Shown here piece by piece: positions 28,378-42,060 of a DNA stretch of 64,000 bases. Within the stretch, counting starts at the first letter, position 1, and each line of letters begins with the position of its first letter. A model generated the notes under the pieces. It was not told where the DNA came from and did not search any database. It saw only the letters and a program-made list of their open reading frames with translations. The translations under genes were made by a program, and so were the position numbers. The stretch covers positions 7,763,216-7,827,215 of the forward strand of contig NC_134433.1 of NCBI RefSeq assembly GCF_030867145.1, given 5' to 3'. The DNA comes from Opisthocomus hoazin (taxonomy: Eukaryota; Chordata; Aves; Opisthocomiformes; Opisthocomidae).

Positions 28378-28502
28378 TTAAGCACGTGCTTCAGTTCATA
28401 TGTTCAACAGAGCCTTCAAGCACATGCTGAGTCCTTTTAATATCAGGAAGACTTTAAGCAGGGGGTTAATGGTAAGCATATGCCTAAGCACTCTGGTAGA
28501 TG
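28378..28502. repeat. Possible ancient palindromic MITE-like relic
   Basis: Related words recur in both orientations: AAGCACGTGCTTCAGTTC, CTTCAAGCACATGCTGAG, ACTTTAAGCAGGGGGTTAAT and AAGCATATGCCTAAGCAC. They resemble a palindromic repeat widespread in turtles, crocodilians and birds, whose consensus alternates 'aagcacatgcttaa' and 'actttaagcatgtg'. The family name is not certain. Confidence 0.45.
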
Positions 28503-30144
28503 AGTGCAGATGACTCGTACTGTCACAGTTTTGGACATCACCTCTCTTAGCTGTACATACCACTTCTTGGCCAGAAGGTCCTGCTAATCCACTGGAATGG
28601 CAGGAGAACTACTTGTGTGCCGAGTCCTGAGCCATAGGTAGGAACTAAGCAGTTTGTAACACCAGTTTGAGCTGAGACGTGAAGTGGGGATGTGCAGCTG
28701 CTCTGGAGCCGGTGCAGGGGTAGTAACCCTGGCAAAGCTCCAGGGAGAACAGCCGGGACAGTCACATCTTCCTGGGCCTTGGGCTGAGGGGCAGCGCTCG
28801 CAGTCCAAAGCTCATTGCACTTCTTGGCTTGTGCCTCTGGTGCCTGCTTTCTACTGCCTGCAAGAAAGCATGTGATTAAGGCTGATGCCTGTGTTGTTGG
28901 TTTTGCTAGTTTTAGGAAAGCTTGTCCTACGTGGGGAAAAACAATATGTGTTTAAAAGGGTCTATAATGAAAGATGACTGCAATAATTGCAGGCTGTTAA
29001 ATTTGCACATTTGAAGGTTAATTCGTGTACTGCACTCAGACACAGCCAAATATCCAGGACAGATGATTCTGTTTTTAAAAACAGGCTGGTTATTACAAAA
29101 CAAACAAGTGCATAGAGATGAAATAGCAAAAGTCCACCTGATTCCAGTACTGTAAAAATGTCAGTGACATACAGTAGGGTACCTCGTGCCGATTTAACTA
29201 TTGCTTTTCTTGTGGAAAGTGACAGAAACAAGTCTGCACAGCATAAGGCTTAGGCAATAACAATGTGCCAACGGTAAAACAGGGGTCCAAATTAGCTCCC
29301 TGTTTCTGAGGCCCCTTTTTTTCTGGATGCAAAATTTGTGTGTCAGAGCAATCGAGTCAAACAGTTATATCCACGTCCAGGATGGTTGTTCAACAATACT
29401 TCCTCAAGGCTTGCAGTCAGAGAACAGAGGGCTGCATGTACAAAACAACATGTAGCACACCGGGGCGGGGGAACAAGTTTCTTACAACTGTATACACACG
29501 TGTCTATATGCAGAACATATCTGTGAAGTGCTGACCTTTTCATTCCCCCTACAAAGTACTGGCAGTACTAGCTTCATTTCATTTTTTGCTGTTGGCGGTG
29601 TGAGCTGCAGCAGTGTGGCCTGGCTGCTACTTTGTAGTTTATGTTCTGAGAGCCAAATATTGGTCCCAGTGAAATTAAGTGAGTTCTGCTTTGCAAGGGA
29701 GGGGTAACCTCTCTGCGAAAGATTACAACTTGGTCTTGATGGTACCCAGTAGATTTAGCCAGCAACATAAATACAGTGCCAGAACTTTGTATTTCCTTTG
29801 AAATGCTGCTGTTGTGGGGATCAGTTGGTGGGACGTGCATTGTTTTTACATTTTTTAGATTATATGATCTTGACAGAGGATTTTTTTAAAATCAGATACT
29901 GCATTTTCACAGATTTTGTGTGTATCTCTTAAAAAGATAATATTAACCTTTGCAGCCAGCTGAAGATGAATGCAGAGGTAGGGGACCTGGCTGGCTGTTC
30001 ACTGAGCAGAGTATTTCCCTGTGAATGTTGGCTGTGGTCAACACTGGCTTTCTGTTAATATGAGTATGTGAGGGGGTGTACTCTTTCTGCAGCAAGGAAG
30101 AGTATTTGATCTTCAGCTTTCTAATTAACTGTGTTTCTTTGTGA

Positions 30145-30169
30145 TTTTTTTTTTTTTTTTTTTTTTTTT
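30145..30169 (+). repeat. T25 homopolymer
   Basis: Uninterrupted run of 25 T; no retroelement body was recognised beside it. Confidence 0.95.
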
Positions 30170-33100
30170 GGCATTACCCCCATGGTCTTTTCAACAGTAG
30201 AATTCACTCCCTTTGTCTTGATTTAGATTATTGCTCTTCAGTGCTTCATGAAAGGAGCCTCAGGCCCCGGGCAAATGAGAGGCAAGACTGGAAGCAATGG
30301 GATGAGTGATTAGTAAATGGTCTTGGTTTTATTGGGCTCCCATCCTGCCTTATCTTTGTGTGGACCGCTTGCAAGTATTCAGCAACTCCTGCTAGGCTTG
30401 GAGAAAACTGCAGTGACCCTTTGCAGGCAAATTCTGTCATCTGTCTTGGAAGAGATATTTATGCATAACTTTTAATACCAAAAATACACCAAACCTGTGG
30501 TTCTTAGTCTTACCGAAGTCCTACAATGCTGCTCACATCTATTGGAATAAGGCTGAGTGTTTGCCTTGAACGGCATCTCTGCTGACCCTTCTACGTCTCT
30601 ACTCGTATCTTTCCAAAATGGATCCACTTCATGGAGTGATACGTTTGGACCCACAATAGTGGTCTGCATTGGAGTTAGCAGAAGAAAACCCTGGATGGCT
30701 ATGCAGGAAAACACGTTTTTATTTAAGTGTCTTGTGCTGTTAGATTGTTGCAGAAATCACCACACAGTTTTTGTTTATTTTTTGTTGTTGCTTTCACAAG
30801 AGAAATTTGTAGGAGGGGAAAAAAAAGTGACCTGCTCCAATTTGAGTGATGATAGAAACACTGATTTATTTTACTGTGGTTGAAGAAATTAACTAACTGT
30901 TTTTCCATTACTACTTTATGGAAATCATATTGTCTTCAAGGCCTGACCCTAAGAAATGCTAAAATTCTACATTCAATATGAGTACGCATGCGACATTTTT
31001 GTAATAGTGTATTCTACATACATAAGCAGATCATGGAAGCAAATGAATTCCTGCTGTTTTCTGTGGCCTTAGGTGTCTAATCTGTCCATTTTGCACAATC
31101 ATGCATGCCTTCTTTTCTTCCCTTATCTTTTTAATGAACAGTAACACAGCAGAATATAACATGTAGGCACTTGTCTGTTCTGAGGTACAGAGCTGAAAAG
31201 AATCTTGTTTGCAAGGTATGCTGATGGTGGAAGAGAGGAGAAAGATGTCTCTTCAGACATGAATGTAGGTTATAAACACATGGTTTGAACAATATCCTTG
31301 ATGATACTTTGACTTAAATATATAGATGAATCTATTAAATATGTTCAACACATTGTCATCTGACCATACAAACTTCTGTTCAACAATGAACTGCAGAAGT
31401 GACTCTTTGGAAACTATATTAAATTCCAAAACTTTGCCAGATGAACATTCATAATCATATAGTTTTTCCCAAGATGGCTTTCTTTTCCTTCTCCAGTCAT
31501 CCATTAACGACATCTGTATTCTGTGAAGATTTTTCAATATTATTTGCTGCTGCATAATGAGGAATTATACAAGTCAGCAAGCCTGTACTGAGAGAAAGAG
31601 TTTAAGCCATGTGGAGACACTTGTATCTACCTGCTTGGAGAAGGAATGTATGAGTGCAGGAGTGAATAATAAGTTCTACATTTGGGTGCTGGTTGCAGCA
31701 TTGTTCCTTGTGGACTTGAAATTTGCAGGGATGGGAGGGAAGAAACTAAACTGCAGTGCTCACACTTAGAGGTTGCAATTAGGTCTGGTTTATTCTCTTG
31801 TAAAAAACTTCACAATTGTACGGTTTTCCAAGTCGTTAGCATAAGCATGGAAAATAGACAGTATAATGTATTGTTAAATCAGCTTTAGTGGAAACTTCTT
31901 GTTGTGAAAATGTAATTGAAGTTATTGTTTTCATGGCAGCTTAGTGTTATAATGGCAGCATACTCCACTGATAAGTGGAATCTCAAGATACAGAACATGT
32001 TCCCTGCTCACATCCTTGGAAAGAGAACATAGCTTTGGATGCAGCCCTGGTGTAAAGAATAAGTTTAAATCACTCAGCATGTATCATCAATACAGATGCA
32101 GACCAGGATAATGTGGAATGGGTAAAGCCACTTAATGCACTCTTCTTGTCTTCCTCCTTGAAGAGTGTGCAAAAGGATATTGGAGTGACAAGTGGAAACA
32201 AAGCAACCTACTTTGTTCTGGCCTGAGTCTTCAAGGGCATGGGGATTGCATTGTTCTGCTCTCGCTTTGAGAGGAACACTTTCTCTGTGCTTCCTTTGAG
32301 GTTACCAGAGTGAGTCATGAAGGAGAAATACCCCGGGTGGTTTTGGGCACATACCTGTCTCTAGCACTCTTCAGCACACTTGCACAGTAATTCCAGGCTC
32401 GTAGATAGTAAAAGGATGTTCCTTCTTGAGAGGCTGTTGGAATAAATTAATCAAGAATTTCTTATTGAAATGTCTGTGTTGTAAAACGGTAATTCATTAA
32501 AATAAAACGTGTTTTTTTTCAGGTTAGGGCTTGTTCTGAGACCATCCTATCACATTTTGTCTTTTTAAATCATTTTTACAGGAGAGGTTTTGACATTGTT
32601 GAAACATGTGCTTTGAACTATTTCTTTTATAAACTGTACTGTTTGAAACACATAAATGGAGGTTTAAATTGAAAAAGATAAGACAAAATGAATAGTTTCA
32701 AAGAAAAAAATGAAGAATTTTTCATTCTAATTTAAATGAGGGAAATATTTTTAAAATATCACATTCATACTGGCTGGAAGAGTGTTTCTCATTCTGTTCT
32801 AAAAAAAAAAAGCAAGGGATGGGAATATATCTAGTTGAAAATAAGTGGAAAAGGCTGAAATAACAGTTAATTTCTGTTCTTTGTAGAAGGACTTTTATTC
32901 CTGGTATCCCAATATTAGTGTATGATGTTATAGTTTACCATTCCTGGAGTATTCTGAGGATCAAGAGGGTCCCTACTAGCATTTGCCTCACTATTTTCTG
33001 TTAATATATGACCTGTAGAAGTGAATTCTGGACACTTCAATCAAAGCCCCATGGGAATTCCAACTTCATAAAGATTGCAAGTTCAGTACTAATGATTGCT

Positions 33101-33750
33101 TGCTGCTACTCTGCAGTAAATCTATATTTCTCATCCAATTTCAGATGCAGCTGTTGCACGAAGTGATAGATTTAGCATAGCAGGAACTGGCCCCTAGGTT
33201 AGTTATGATACCGTGAGGGCAAACTGGGTTCATAAGCAAGTCATCTGTAAATTGGCAAAAATGGTACAAGAAAGCATGGAATAACGACAGAAAGCCATCA
33301 GTCTTTTGCTTAAATCTCTTCTAATTGTTTCCATACATCATACTGGTAGTTAGAGAAAAAGCTTGAAAATTGGAGCTGGTGTAAACTAGTACTATCCCAG
33401 GAAAGTCTGGTGAAGTTGTACTATTTCATACTAGTTTCCAAAAAGGAACTTGCACAAAAATGACCATAATAAGAAAGTGACAACAATGTTATCCTGTCTG
33501 CTGAAATTTGCTCCACTTGCTGTTGGAGCAGATAAAACCCAATGTAATATATGGACTATGCTATGTCTGGGGGGCGGCCTGCATTCTATTTTTTTAAATC
33601 TTTAGCAACACCATTCTCTCCAGAAAGGCTCCCTTTAAAGGAGGGGGAGAGAAAAAAAAGAAAAATAGAAAGAAATTTGTAATAATTTCTTATAATTTAC
33701 AGTGAAGGCACTCGAACAGAAGTTCCTATTTTCTTTTGTGAGTGACAAGT

Positions 33751-33790
33751 AAAAAAAAAAAAAAAAAAAACAACAACAACAAAAAAACCA
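33751..33790 (+). repeat. A20 tract followed by (CAA)n
   Basis: Twenty A (33,751-33,770) are followed by CAACAACAAC and another A-run. The layout resembles the tail of a retroposed sequence on the + strand, but no recognisable SINE or LINE body or processed gene copy was seen to its left. Confidence 0.9.
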
Positions 33791-36700
33791 CCCACACTGT
33801 TGCTTTGCACTAATGCTCTAAACATGGTGTTTCTCCTCATTATCAAGCCATTTGTGTTCAGAGAATTTGAGTCTGTGGCAAGCCTGCGTTACTAGGAAGG
33901 TACCTTTCTGATAAAGAATCTTTGTGTTGGACAACAGTGTAATAGTAATATCCTTCTTGCCTATCAGATGAAGCTTTCTGTGATCAGCTGTTTGATGCAT
34001 ATCTTCTAATTTGTCACGGATATTTCTGTGTTTTCAAGGAAATATTTAGACTGAAAGTTGGGAAGCAACAGACTTAAAAGGCTGTAAATATGTGTCAATG
34101 ATTCTAAATACAGAGATGACAAGCGTGCCAAAATCTGATTTTGAGTGTGACTGAATCAAGCCTTACAGGATTATGTGATGTATCTTTCACCTACCATTAG
34201 TCAAAAAGCTATAGCCAAGCCACAACTTCCTACAAAGCTTGTAAGGAGACTGGATTGTCTAAGCAAATGGGACACATTTTTAAGAAAAAATCTTATGAAG
34301 CAAAAGGAAAAATTATAATAAATCAGTGATTGGCATTAATCAGATATTCAACATCTGTATTTTAGGAACATAATCTTTTTAAGGTATTTGGGGTGATAGA
34401 TCTGTTATTCCTTTTCTAAATGTACCTTTTTATGTTCATGTAGTATTACAGGTGGGTCTGTACAGATTTATAATTGAAACATGGAAGCTTTGCCAGTCAG
34501 ATGCAGTCATGTGGATGCTGGAAGTCAATATGCTAATAGAAGCTGTGACATGGGGGCAATCTCTATATTACTGTTTTGGTCACAGCAGATTTCCATTGAC
34601 CCATGCTTTGGCAAATAGCCCCTCCCTCTCACCAAGTGGGTCTTGAACTTCCTTGGCCTTTTCTACCCCTTGAGTTTTACAGCTCAAAAACTTGCCGGGC
34701 AAACACAGGCTGGGACCAAAGTGTCTCTGCTAACGTTTCTTTTCCTAATTGCTTGGGAAGGTTTGATGGCACAAGCAGCATACTTTAACTCTCCTTGACC
34801 CTCTGTATATGCCTAATGTATTGGTCATTGTTGCTTTCTCCCTGGGCAGTTCCCTCTGGAGGGGCTTATACATCAGTGAACCTGAAAGTGTGAGGCATTA
34901 TCGCTTGTTGCCACAACAGTGACTGTGTACAGAAAATGAGGGACACACAAATGTCAGTCGCATAATACTGTTCCACAAATAAAGTTTATTTTGGACCAAC
35001 AAAATGACTGAAGATGAGATAATGCCATGGTTTTTGAAACTGCCATGGTTCAGCTTTTAATCCTAACTGCAGACTTGTGTCAAGGTGGCTGTGGGCTCAC
35101 AGCTTGTTTGTGGACTGGTCTTTATTGTTGCTTGGAACCTCAATTAATTTACGCTCAAATGTATTCCAGCAAGCAGTGTCTGCAAGACATTGTCCTCATT
35201 CTGTTTTCATGGCTTGTAGCTTCCAAGAAAAAACAACCAAAAACATTTTTAAATGGTAAATTTTATTGCTAGGCAGATAAGTATCTCCAGAAGGTAATTC
35301 TTTCATTTGTTTTTGTCCAAGTTTGATAGTGACTTGAAGCTAGTTGATGATGCTGCCTTGGAAACAGCATCAGGAGGAGGCATGGTTCTCTTTGGACTCA
35401 GGACAACTACAGTGAAACGTGCACCATCTGCCTTTAGTAGAGACACCACAGAGCAGCACACCGAACTCCTCAACCCTGAGCGCATGCAGCAACAGTCCTC
35501 ATCAGCATGGCCAAACGCGCATCCAGGTTGAGCTAACAAAGACTTTGCTAAGCAGCTGAGCTGTTTAAAAAGTCTTTGGCATATATGAGGCCTGAACTGT
35601 TTGAGAAGGGAATTAACGCAGTTGCTTGTGATAGCATAGAATGAGATTCAAGAACCAGAAAGAGCTGTTCTGTTTTCCATCTGGGCTAGAAAACCCCCAA
35701 CTTCCTGCAGTTAGATTATTTCAAACAAAATCTTACTGCAGCCACATCATTTGAACAGAGGATCAAGCATATTTAGACAGATTTTTAGGGCTTTTAAACA
35801 TCATCAGAAAATTCTGTTCTCTTAGTCAGGGGGCCCAGCTTGCTCCTTGTTCCACTGATTTAGTGAAATGGTGCTGGCAACAAGTATGAAAGTGTTCATG
35901 CAAGGAGTGTCAGCCTCAGGCTGAAGGGTAGAGAGCGAGGCAGGATTTATTTTAAGTTCTATGCTTACTCTTTCTAAATGTAGTGCTATCGCACAGTTAC
36001 AAGGTTTTGTTCGTGTTTAGTTTTCTTCAGCCAAAAGAAGTATCAAGTCCCTAGTGTGAGTGCAATGATATAATTTGTGCTAAAACTAGAGAGTGGTAAG
36101 AGTGCTGTTTCATGAATAGTTTTAATGCTTTTGTCTTTTTGTTTGTTTTCTTCTTGAAATAGAAAACCAAAGTGCCTAAGCCCATCTTTTGAAGAAAGAT
36201 ACTGGGACAGGAACCAGCCCCCTTCCCTGGGGGCAAGGCTGGTAGTAGTGTGCAAGGCCAGGTTCAAACACCTCTTCTAAATCTGGCCTTCCACGTTAAA
36301 GAGGTTGTCCCTTCTGGTTTGTGTTTGTATGTCTGTCTGCTCGTCTGTCTGACCCTGCAGTATATGGACAGTGCAGAAGAATCCCAGAAGGAATGCTGTA
36401 TCTGCCTGATCTTGCCAGCAATTGCACTGTGAGCACAAGAACCTCTTCCCAACTAATATTTCATTGAAGCTGACATTTTTTCCAGAGAAAGCTTTGGTTT
36501 CAACAAATCAGCACTTTCCAACAGATTAGTCTTTCGCCAAAGAAATTCCCCAAATATTTAGTTGTGGTTGTGGTAGCTTCTCAGTAGGGGGAGTTCTGGT
36601 ATGCTTAGTTATAGGTTCACGTCCAAGAATTTGGAGAACAACATGAAGTACTTCCATGAGTGTGGTTGGTATATGAGGAAGGAATAAAAGCCTCTAGGAC

Positions 36701-37166
36701 TTCTACTCTTCCTGAGGCTTCATTATCTCCTGCTCTTTTTCTTTTTCTGCCTTCCTAAGTTAAACAGATACTAACTAGTTTACTCTGTTGTCATTTCCCC
36801 TTTGGATAAATTATTCCAGTGCAGACACCTTTCTGTCACTTAACCTACTGGAGAAAAAGTAGTGAAATATTTTGGTGAATATGCCTTACCTTCAGTTCAT
36901 CTATTTGTTCTGCAAACACGTGGGCCCATTTAGTGTTATCTCTGCCTCAGAAGTTTATCCCATTTCTAGCTCTGCCCGAGAAGCAGATAACAAAAGCACT
37001 GTCTACTCACTCCACTTAAAGAGTAAGAAACGAATTTGAGTTAAATGGGAAGAGAGGTAAAGAAGACTCCAGTTAATGCCAAGAACTGAGAAGGCTTAGT
37101 CTTCAAGTAACTAGCACATTAGGAAGCAGGTAACTGTCTGGAGTCTCTCCTCTTGGTGTAACTCTT

Positions 37167-37179
37167 CCCCCCCCCCCCC
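37167..37179 (+). repeat. C13 homopolymer
   Basis: Uninterrupted run of 13 C outside any CpG-rich context. Confidence 0.95.
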
Positions 37180-38224
37180 GCTTCTGCTAGTCATGAACAG
37201 CAATGCAAAAAACCTAAGAGCCATTTATTGCTGGGCTCTTCCTCTAGGACCATTTTCCTCCCTCTTCTCCTGTCTGTTTGTCAGGCCTTGTGTGTAGTAA
37301 GGAGCATTGGTTTTCTGTGTGCGGTATTTATTGCATCTCCACTTCTCCCCACCCATCCCCCTCTGCACTCTCTACCCTCCCTGCTTGTTAGACATGATTA
37401 CATGTTGTTTGGCCTCATTCCATTTAGGTTACTTTGCTGTATCATCCTGAATTTGTACATAGCATAACAGCTCCAAAGATCTTCTCGTTTGAACCAAATG
37501 ATAGAGTAGGCAGAGTTCATTAAAATAAATAACAGCATAGTGTGAAACACAGCCCTGAAATAGTCAAAACTGAAATTTGAAAAAGTGACTCGGAGTGTAA
37601 AGAAGTCGTCTTACATGCTGTCTGATACAGGCAGAAATGGTGTCTTGAAAACAGCCAGTTTTATATGCTCTATTTAAACCTGTCAGCTCTCCAGACAAAG
37701 ACATGGGTGGTTACAGCAGGGAGAGAGAAAGCAATTGGGAGGGGGATATGTGTGACCATATTACAGAACCTGAATTTCTCCCTTGATCCCCAAAGCTGGA
37801 ACATTCTTCATATTGTTGTTGCTGCTGTTTTTTATTGGGGCCACTGGTAGAGGAAAGCCATGATTTAAGCCTAGGAGTGGAAATGTTTTATATAAAGCAA
37901 ACTTTTTATGCAGTTAAATGCAGTTGACTCTGCCTCCTTCCACTTGTTCCCCTGTGTGTCTCACTGTCCCATTTATTTCGTCTGCTTGTTTTCAGTGTTT
38001 GTAGTGTTCCATTTTAAAATATCTCAGTGGTTTTTCCCCTGCTGTCTTAAAGACTCTTTGTTCCTCAATTCAGCCTTAGTTCCTCAGGGCACTCATTATT
38101 ATTACTAAAATTTTGCTCTTAAAATAAAGACTCAAGGTCTACAGAGTGGTTTAGAAGAACGTGAGGTTTTGTACCTGTTAGACACTAGACAGAGTACAGC
38201 AGAAGAGGCTACAAAAATGTCTTT

Positions 38225-38300
38225 CTCTTACATTCTTCCACCAGCATTTGCTGCTGTCAGAAACAGGATTCAAGGCAAGATGGTCCAGTTCTGCAGCTCG
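38225..38300. repeat. Possible old repeat fragment
   Basis: CTGCTGTCAGAAACAGGATT followed by AAGGCAAGATGGTCCA resembles a common sauropsid repeat word (ctgttggagacaggat... ctagatggacc). Too short for a firm family call. Confidence 0.25.
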
Positions 38301-38914
38301 TTGTATTCATCACTGAATTTATTTCAGCAACTCCTCCCTTGCAGCATCTATGAATCTACAAACATGGTGTCTAAGGCAAGTAAAAATTATTCCCTGGTCA
38401 CCATAGTGGAACACACAATCTGAAGATGTGAAAACACATTTCTTGTTCTCTGCAGAGGTATCCTGTTGATAGATATGACACTTCTATAATTTTTGCACTT
38501 CCAAATTGGAGCCTGAAGCAATGACACATGACTCCCAAGTGTTACAGAAGCAGGCCTAGTGTAGGCAAATGTGTGTACATTTCCTAATTGTGCAGTTATT
38601 TTTATGCCTCTGTAGTACATCCTTCATTTTGGTTTTGCTCTGTCTCTAGTATTAAACTCTGTGGAGTCCATGAAAGTAGTTGTTTTGCATGCTGCTGTAT
38701 CCTGTTTTCAAGGGACAACAGTGGGTTAAAAATCTTATTCTGGTATGAGAGGCAAGAGGAGGAGAGTATTTTCAAGTATTTGCTGGAATGCGCTGTCTGG
38801 AATCAAAAGGGATTAATATGCTTGAAGGAAGACTCCATGTTAAAGACTATGGGAACAACTGGGCTTTATCTTCTAAATCACTCCAGGAGGGCTCATTTGT
38901 ACTAAAGTAATCCT

Positions 38915-39465
38915 GTGAAAAAAGACCCTTCTGAAGAATACAAACAGGAGGGAATGGATGCTGACAATGTGCTGGAGGAAATGGAGGCTCTTAGAGACCA
39001 GGCTGCTTCCTTGTTGGAGCTCCTGCCAAGAGAGACCTGGACATGCTGGCTCAGGCCCTCCACCTCTTACAGACAAATGACCAACAGGCCCTGCTTTGTC
39101 TCAGCAAAGCCACCTTGCCTAACTGAGATCCTTGCCAGCTTGCCTCAGCTTCTCTTAAAGGGAGCAGGCATTACAGTGGCTTTAAAATATTCACTGTTTC
39201 TTCTTCTTTGCTGAATTTCTGTCACAAGAGGTCCTGTTGGTCCTGTAGCCAGACGAAAGCTTTGACTAGAACAGCAAATGTGTAGGAATTAGTCCCTTAG
39301 GGCAGGCTGCAACTTCTAAAGCGAGCTTCAACAGTAGTAAATGCCATTGACACAGCCAAAAACTCCCTAGTAAGGAAAGAGCAGGAATTACTCAGAGGTT
39401 ATACTGAACAAGAGATTCAAGGGGTCCTCAAGTGGAAATGGCAAAACCTTGTGAGACCAACTTAG
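38915..39465 (+). pseudogene. Broken coding-like stretch, family unknown
   Basis: Three coding-like pieces lie in order. The first, from about 38,915 in one frame, contains DADNVLEEMEALRDQAASLLE. The second starts at 39,028 one frame over and reads KRDLDMLAQALHLLQTNDQQ, stopping at TGA 39,124. The third, at 39,301-39,465 in the same frame as the second, contains QLLKRASTVVNAIDTAKNSL and then EQELLRGYTEQEIQGVLKW before TAG. All are rich in Leu, Glu, Gln, Ala and Lys, look helical or coiled-coil, and differ from the Cys/Phe/Ser-rich chance frames nearby. The frame change and internal stops between 39,124 and 39,300 mean it cannot encode one intact protein. A weak resemblance to the BAG2 coiled coil (EALR...A...Q) was noted but is not reliable. 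It may be a decayed gene copy, or chance. Confidence 0.35.
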
Positions 39466-41954
39466 CTACACCAGTTGTAAGAGAAGCGTAGCGTGGTCAG
39501 AAGTGTACTGCCTTCTGTGTGCATAAGGTTACTCTATAAATACATGGACAAATAAGGCCTTCTCACTGTTGAGATATAATTTACTGAGAATGTGAGAGGC
39601 AGTGTGCAGGGTATTTTTCCATGTGGCATTTCATCCAGAATTAAATCTTGTGAATACCTGAATCCTGTGGTCCAGTGGAGCGTACAGAATTTTTGTCCTG
39701 TACAATTGGAACTTTCCAATGTGTAGAAAACTGTTCTGGAAAACATTAATAGCTTATACTTTGACCCAGTCTTTAGGAGTCCCCAGATTGCTGTGGAGTC
39801 CTACCTAATCTACCATGTCACTAGATAGCTCTATTTGAGAGATGTGTTACGTTCTTCAGTTGGAGGTACAACCAAGCATACTGATCAACAAGATACTGAT
39901 CTATGCTTTCTCGTGAAATCTTGTCCCATCAGCAGGCACCTTCTTGCAGAAAATGCACCGTCCGCTGCCTCCTGCACTGTCAGGAACTGGCCTTTTTTAT
40001 TGGATTAGGTTTCTATACAGTATTTGTTTGATTCAGTGCGAAAAGGTGAGGTGAAGGGAGAGCTATGGATAAATTTCACACAAGTTTCTAACCCTCAATT
40101 TGCGGATCATTAACTTTGTACTGTAACCCTTGGGAGACAAAGTCATCTGCTTCATGGGCTGGGAAGGTGCTTTTGCAAATATAAGGGTGTTTGTTCAACG
40201 CTGCTGATCCCTGCTGATCCGTTATGAAAGCCACATTAGTTATTGTATCCACACGTCATGTACAGTCATGTGATGCTTGAGGCCTGAAACACATTTAGCG
40301 AGTCAGAAGAGATAAGGCAGGCTACAATCTGGCTTTCTTCCCTTAAGGTTTGCAGAATGTGTTTGCAGATGTGTTGATCTTTAGGATGCTGGCGGGAGGA
40401 GGGGGGGAATTTTCTTCAATTGCCTATTTCAGTATCAGAAGTAAATGAAAAAATGAGGCCATCTTTAACACCTCCTAGGAGCTGTGAAAACGTCCTTCCC
40501 ACATCCTGAGCTGTGCTGTCTGTTTTGCATCAACTATGATTTTCAGCCTTCATGAAGTGGATGTGACTTTAGTCATTTCACCTGGCTTTGCATAGAGCTA
40601 ATGGGCTGAACTGAGTCTGTTTCAATAATGCTTATTGCAGCAAACAGGTTTAAGTAGCTCACCTGATCAGTAAACCAGTGTGATCAGCATCTTGGCTAGG
40701 AAACTTTCAGCTTCTATGTCTTGTGATGTTTTGGTTCAGCAACGCATGCACTACTCTTGTTTTTGTTCATAATCGTTTTCCCTCCCAGACTTTGAATGTT
40801 TCCAGTAGAGTGGTAGGCACAACTTACTCTCAGTAACACCTAGATGCATTCGTGAGGGATTCACAGGAGTGCCTGTAGCCGTTGAATCTAAGGATGTGGA
40901 CAAGCTTTGCCAGCCACTAGCTAAGAGAACGAGGAACTGGAGCAAAATACCAACATCAAATATTCATGTTTGCTTCCTCACAGGCTAAGGTTGAGCAAAT
41001 TTTGCTTGCTTTAGATGGGGACAATATTAGCCTGCCACTTTGAGGTGTACTGAGTTTTGGCAAGTTACTTGCAGTTGGTAGTTGCTATGTCTAGCTACGC
41101 ATGACAGGTACATGCTATTTCATACCTTCTGTCCAGAGGCTGTGTAACACTGATTACAAGTGCCAAAACTTCTTTTCCCCAGCCCAGCACTGGAAGTCAC
41201 ATTGTTGTCTGTTCTTCTAAGACAGCTGTTAGGTGTCACCAAAGCATAGGACGAATATGGGTGAACCAAGAGATGAGCTTTTATCCTTCCTGACCAAGAC
41301 ATTTAGTTGTACAGTCTCCATTTGGAAGCTGGCTTGTGAATGTTTAATTGGAGCTCTGTGCTGCTATTCAGGTTAGGGGTAATGTGGCTTGTGCCCAGAG
41401 TGGGAGCTGCCTCTGCACATCCTTTTACCGGTTTGGCCTCCCCCAGCTCTCCTGCAGGACATCTGGGCGTCTCGGAGGAGCTGATGCAACAGTAGTCTCA
41501 TCCGTACCTCTGCTGCCCTGGGAGCATGAAATGTCTGACCTGCTCAGCCCACTTTGTACTTCAACAGTAAATTAAAGGTCTTCATTAGCTTATTTGATAG
41601 TTGAATCAAATGCTTTGAAACACTGGCACATTAACTGCAATCAAGTTTTGAAAGGTCTCTGGTTGTTAGAAGGAAATTAGCCCTATAAATTGCTCTTTTT
41701 AATTAAACAAATGGGTAATTTTTCACAAGCAAGCCCAGAAGCTATCATTTGGGAAGCTTTTTTTTCTCCTGCCTTTATTTTTTTTTTTTATATTTTACAC
41801 ATGATTATTCTTAACTTTTTTTTTAGAAGAGACTAATTGTCACTGAAGTGTAAGGTAGCAGCTTGTAAACCCATCCTGTCTGTCTGCCTCAGACAATCTC
41901 CTAGAGGTCTCATGATCAAGCAGTGGCCTATGAATTGTATTTCCAAAATGACAA

Positions 41955-42060
41955 TAACTAGTGGTGTGACCTTGGTTCATTGCCTGCCTTTCTGTGCCTT
42001 TGTTTACCTGTTTTTCTAAAGAAGCGTTACCCTCCCTGGGTCAAAAAGGCCTGTTTAACT
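41955..42060 (+). repeat. MIR-like SINE relic
   Basis: GTGGTGTGACCTTGGTTCAT, then TCTGTGCCTTTGTTTACCTG, is a recognisable but worn version of the MIR core (gtgtgaccttgg... ctgtgcctcagtttcc). Both words keep the expected order and spacing. Confidence 0.6.

Larger units (their letters stand above)
9121..38150. other. 29 kb noncoding-looking stretch, T/G-biased + strand
   Basis: No protein-coding exon could be recognised. The stretch is AT-rich with many T-runs on the + strand, few repeats and no CpG island. It contains microsatellites at 17,947 and 25,251, homopolymers at 13,102, 30,145, 33,751 and 37,167, the possible relics at 12.5, 14.6 and 28.4 kb, and two inverted repeats at 19.5 and 22.2 kb. 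All open frames are about 115 codons or fewer and are typical of chance. It could be intergenic DNA, a long noncoding RNA, or an intron of a transcript starting near 8.7 kb. Confidence 0.5.
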
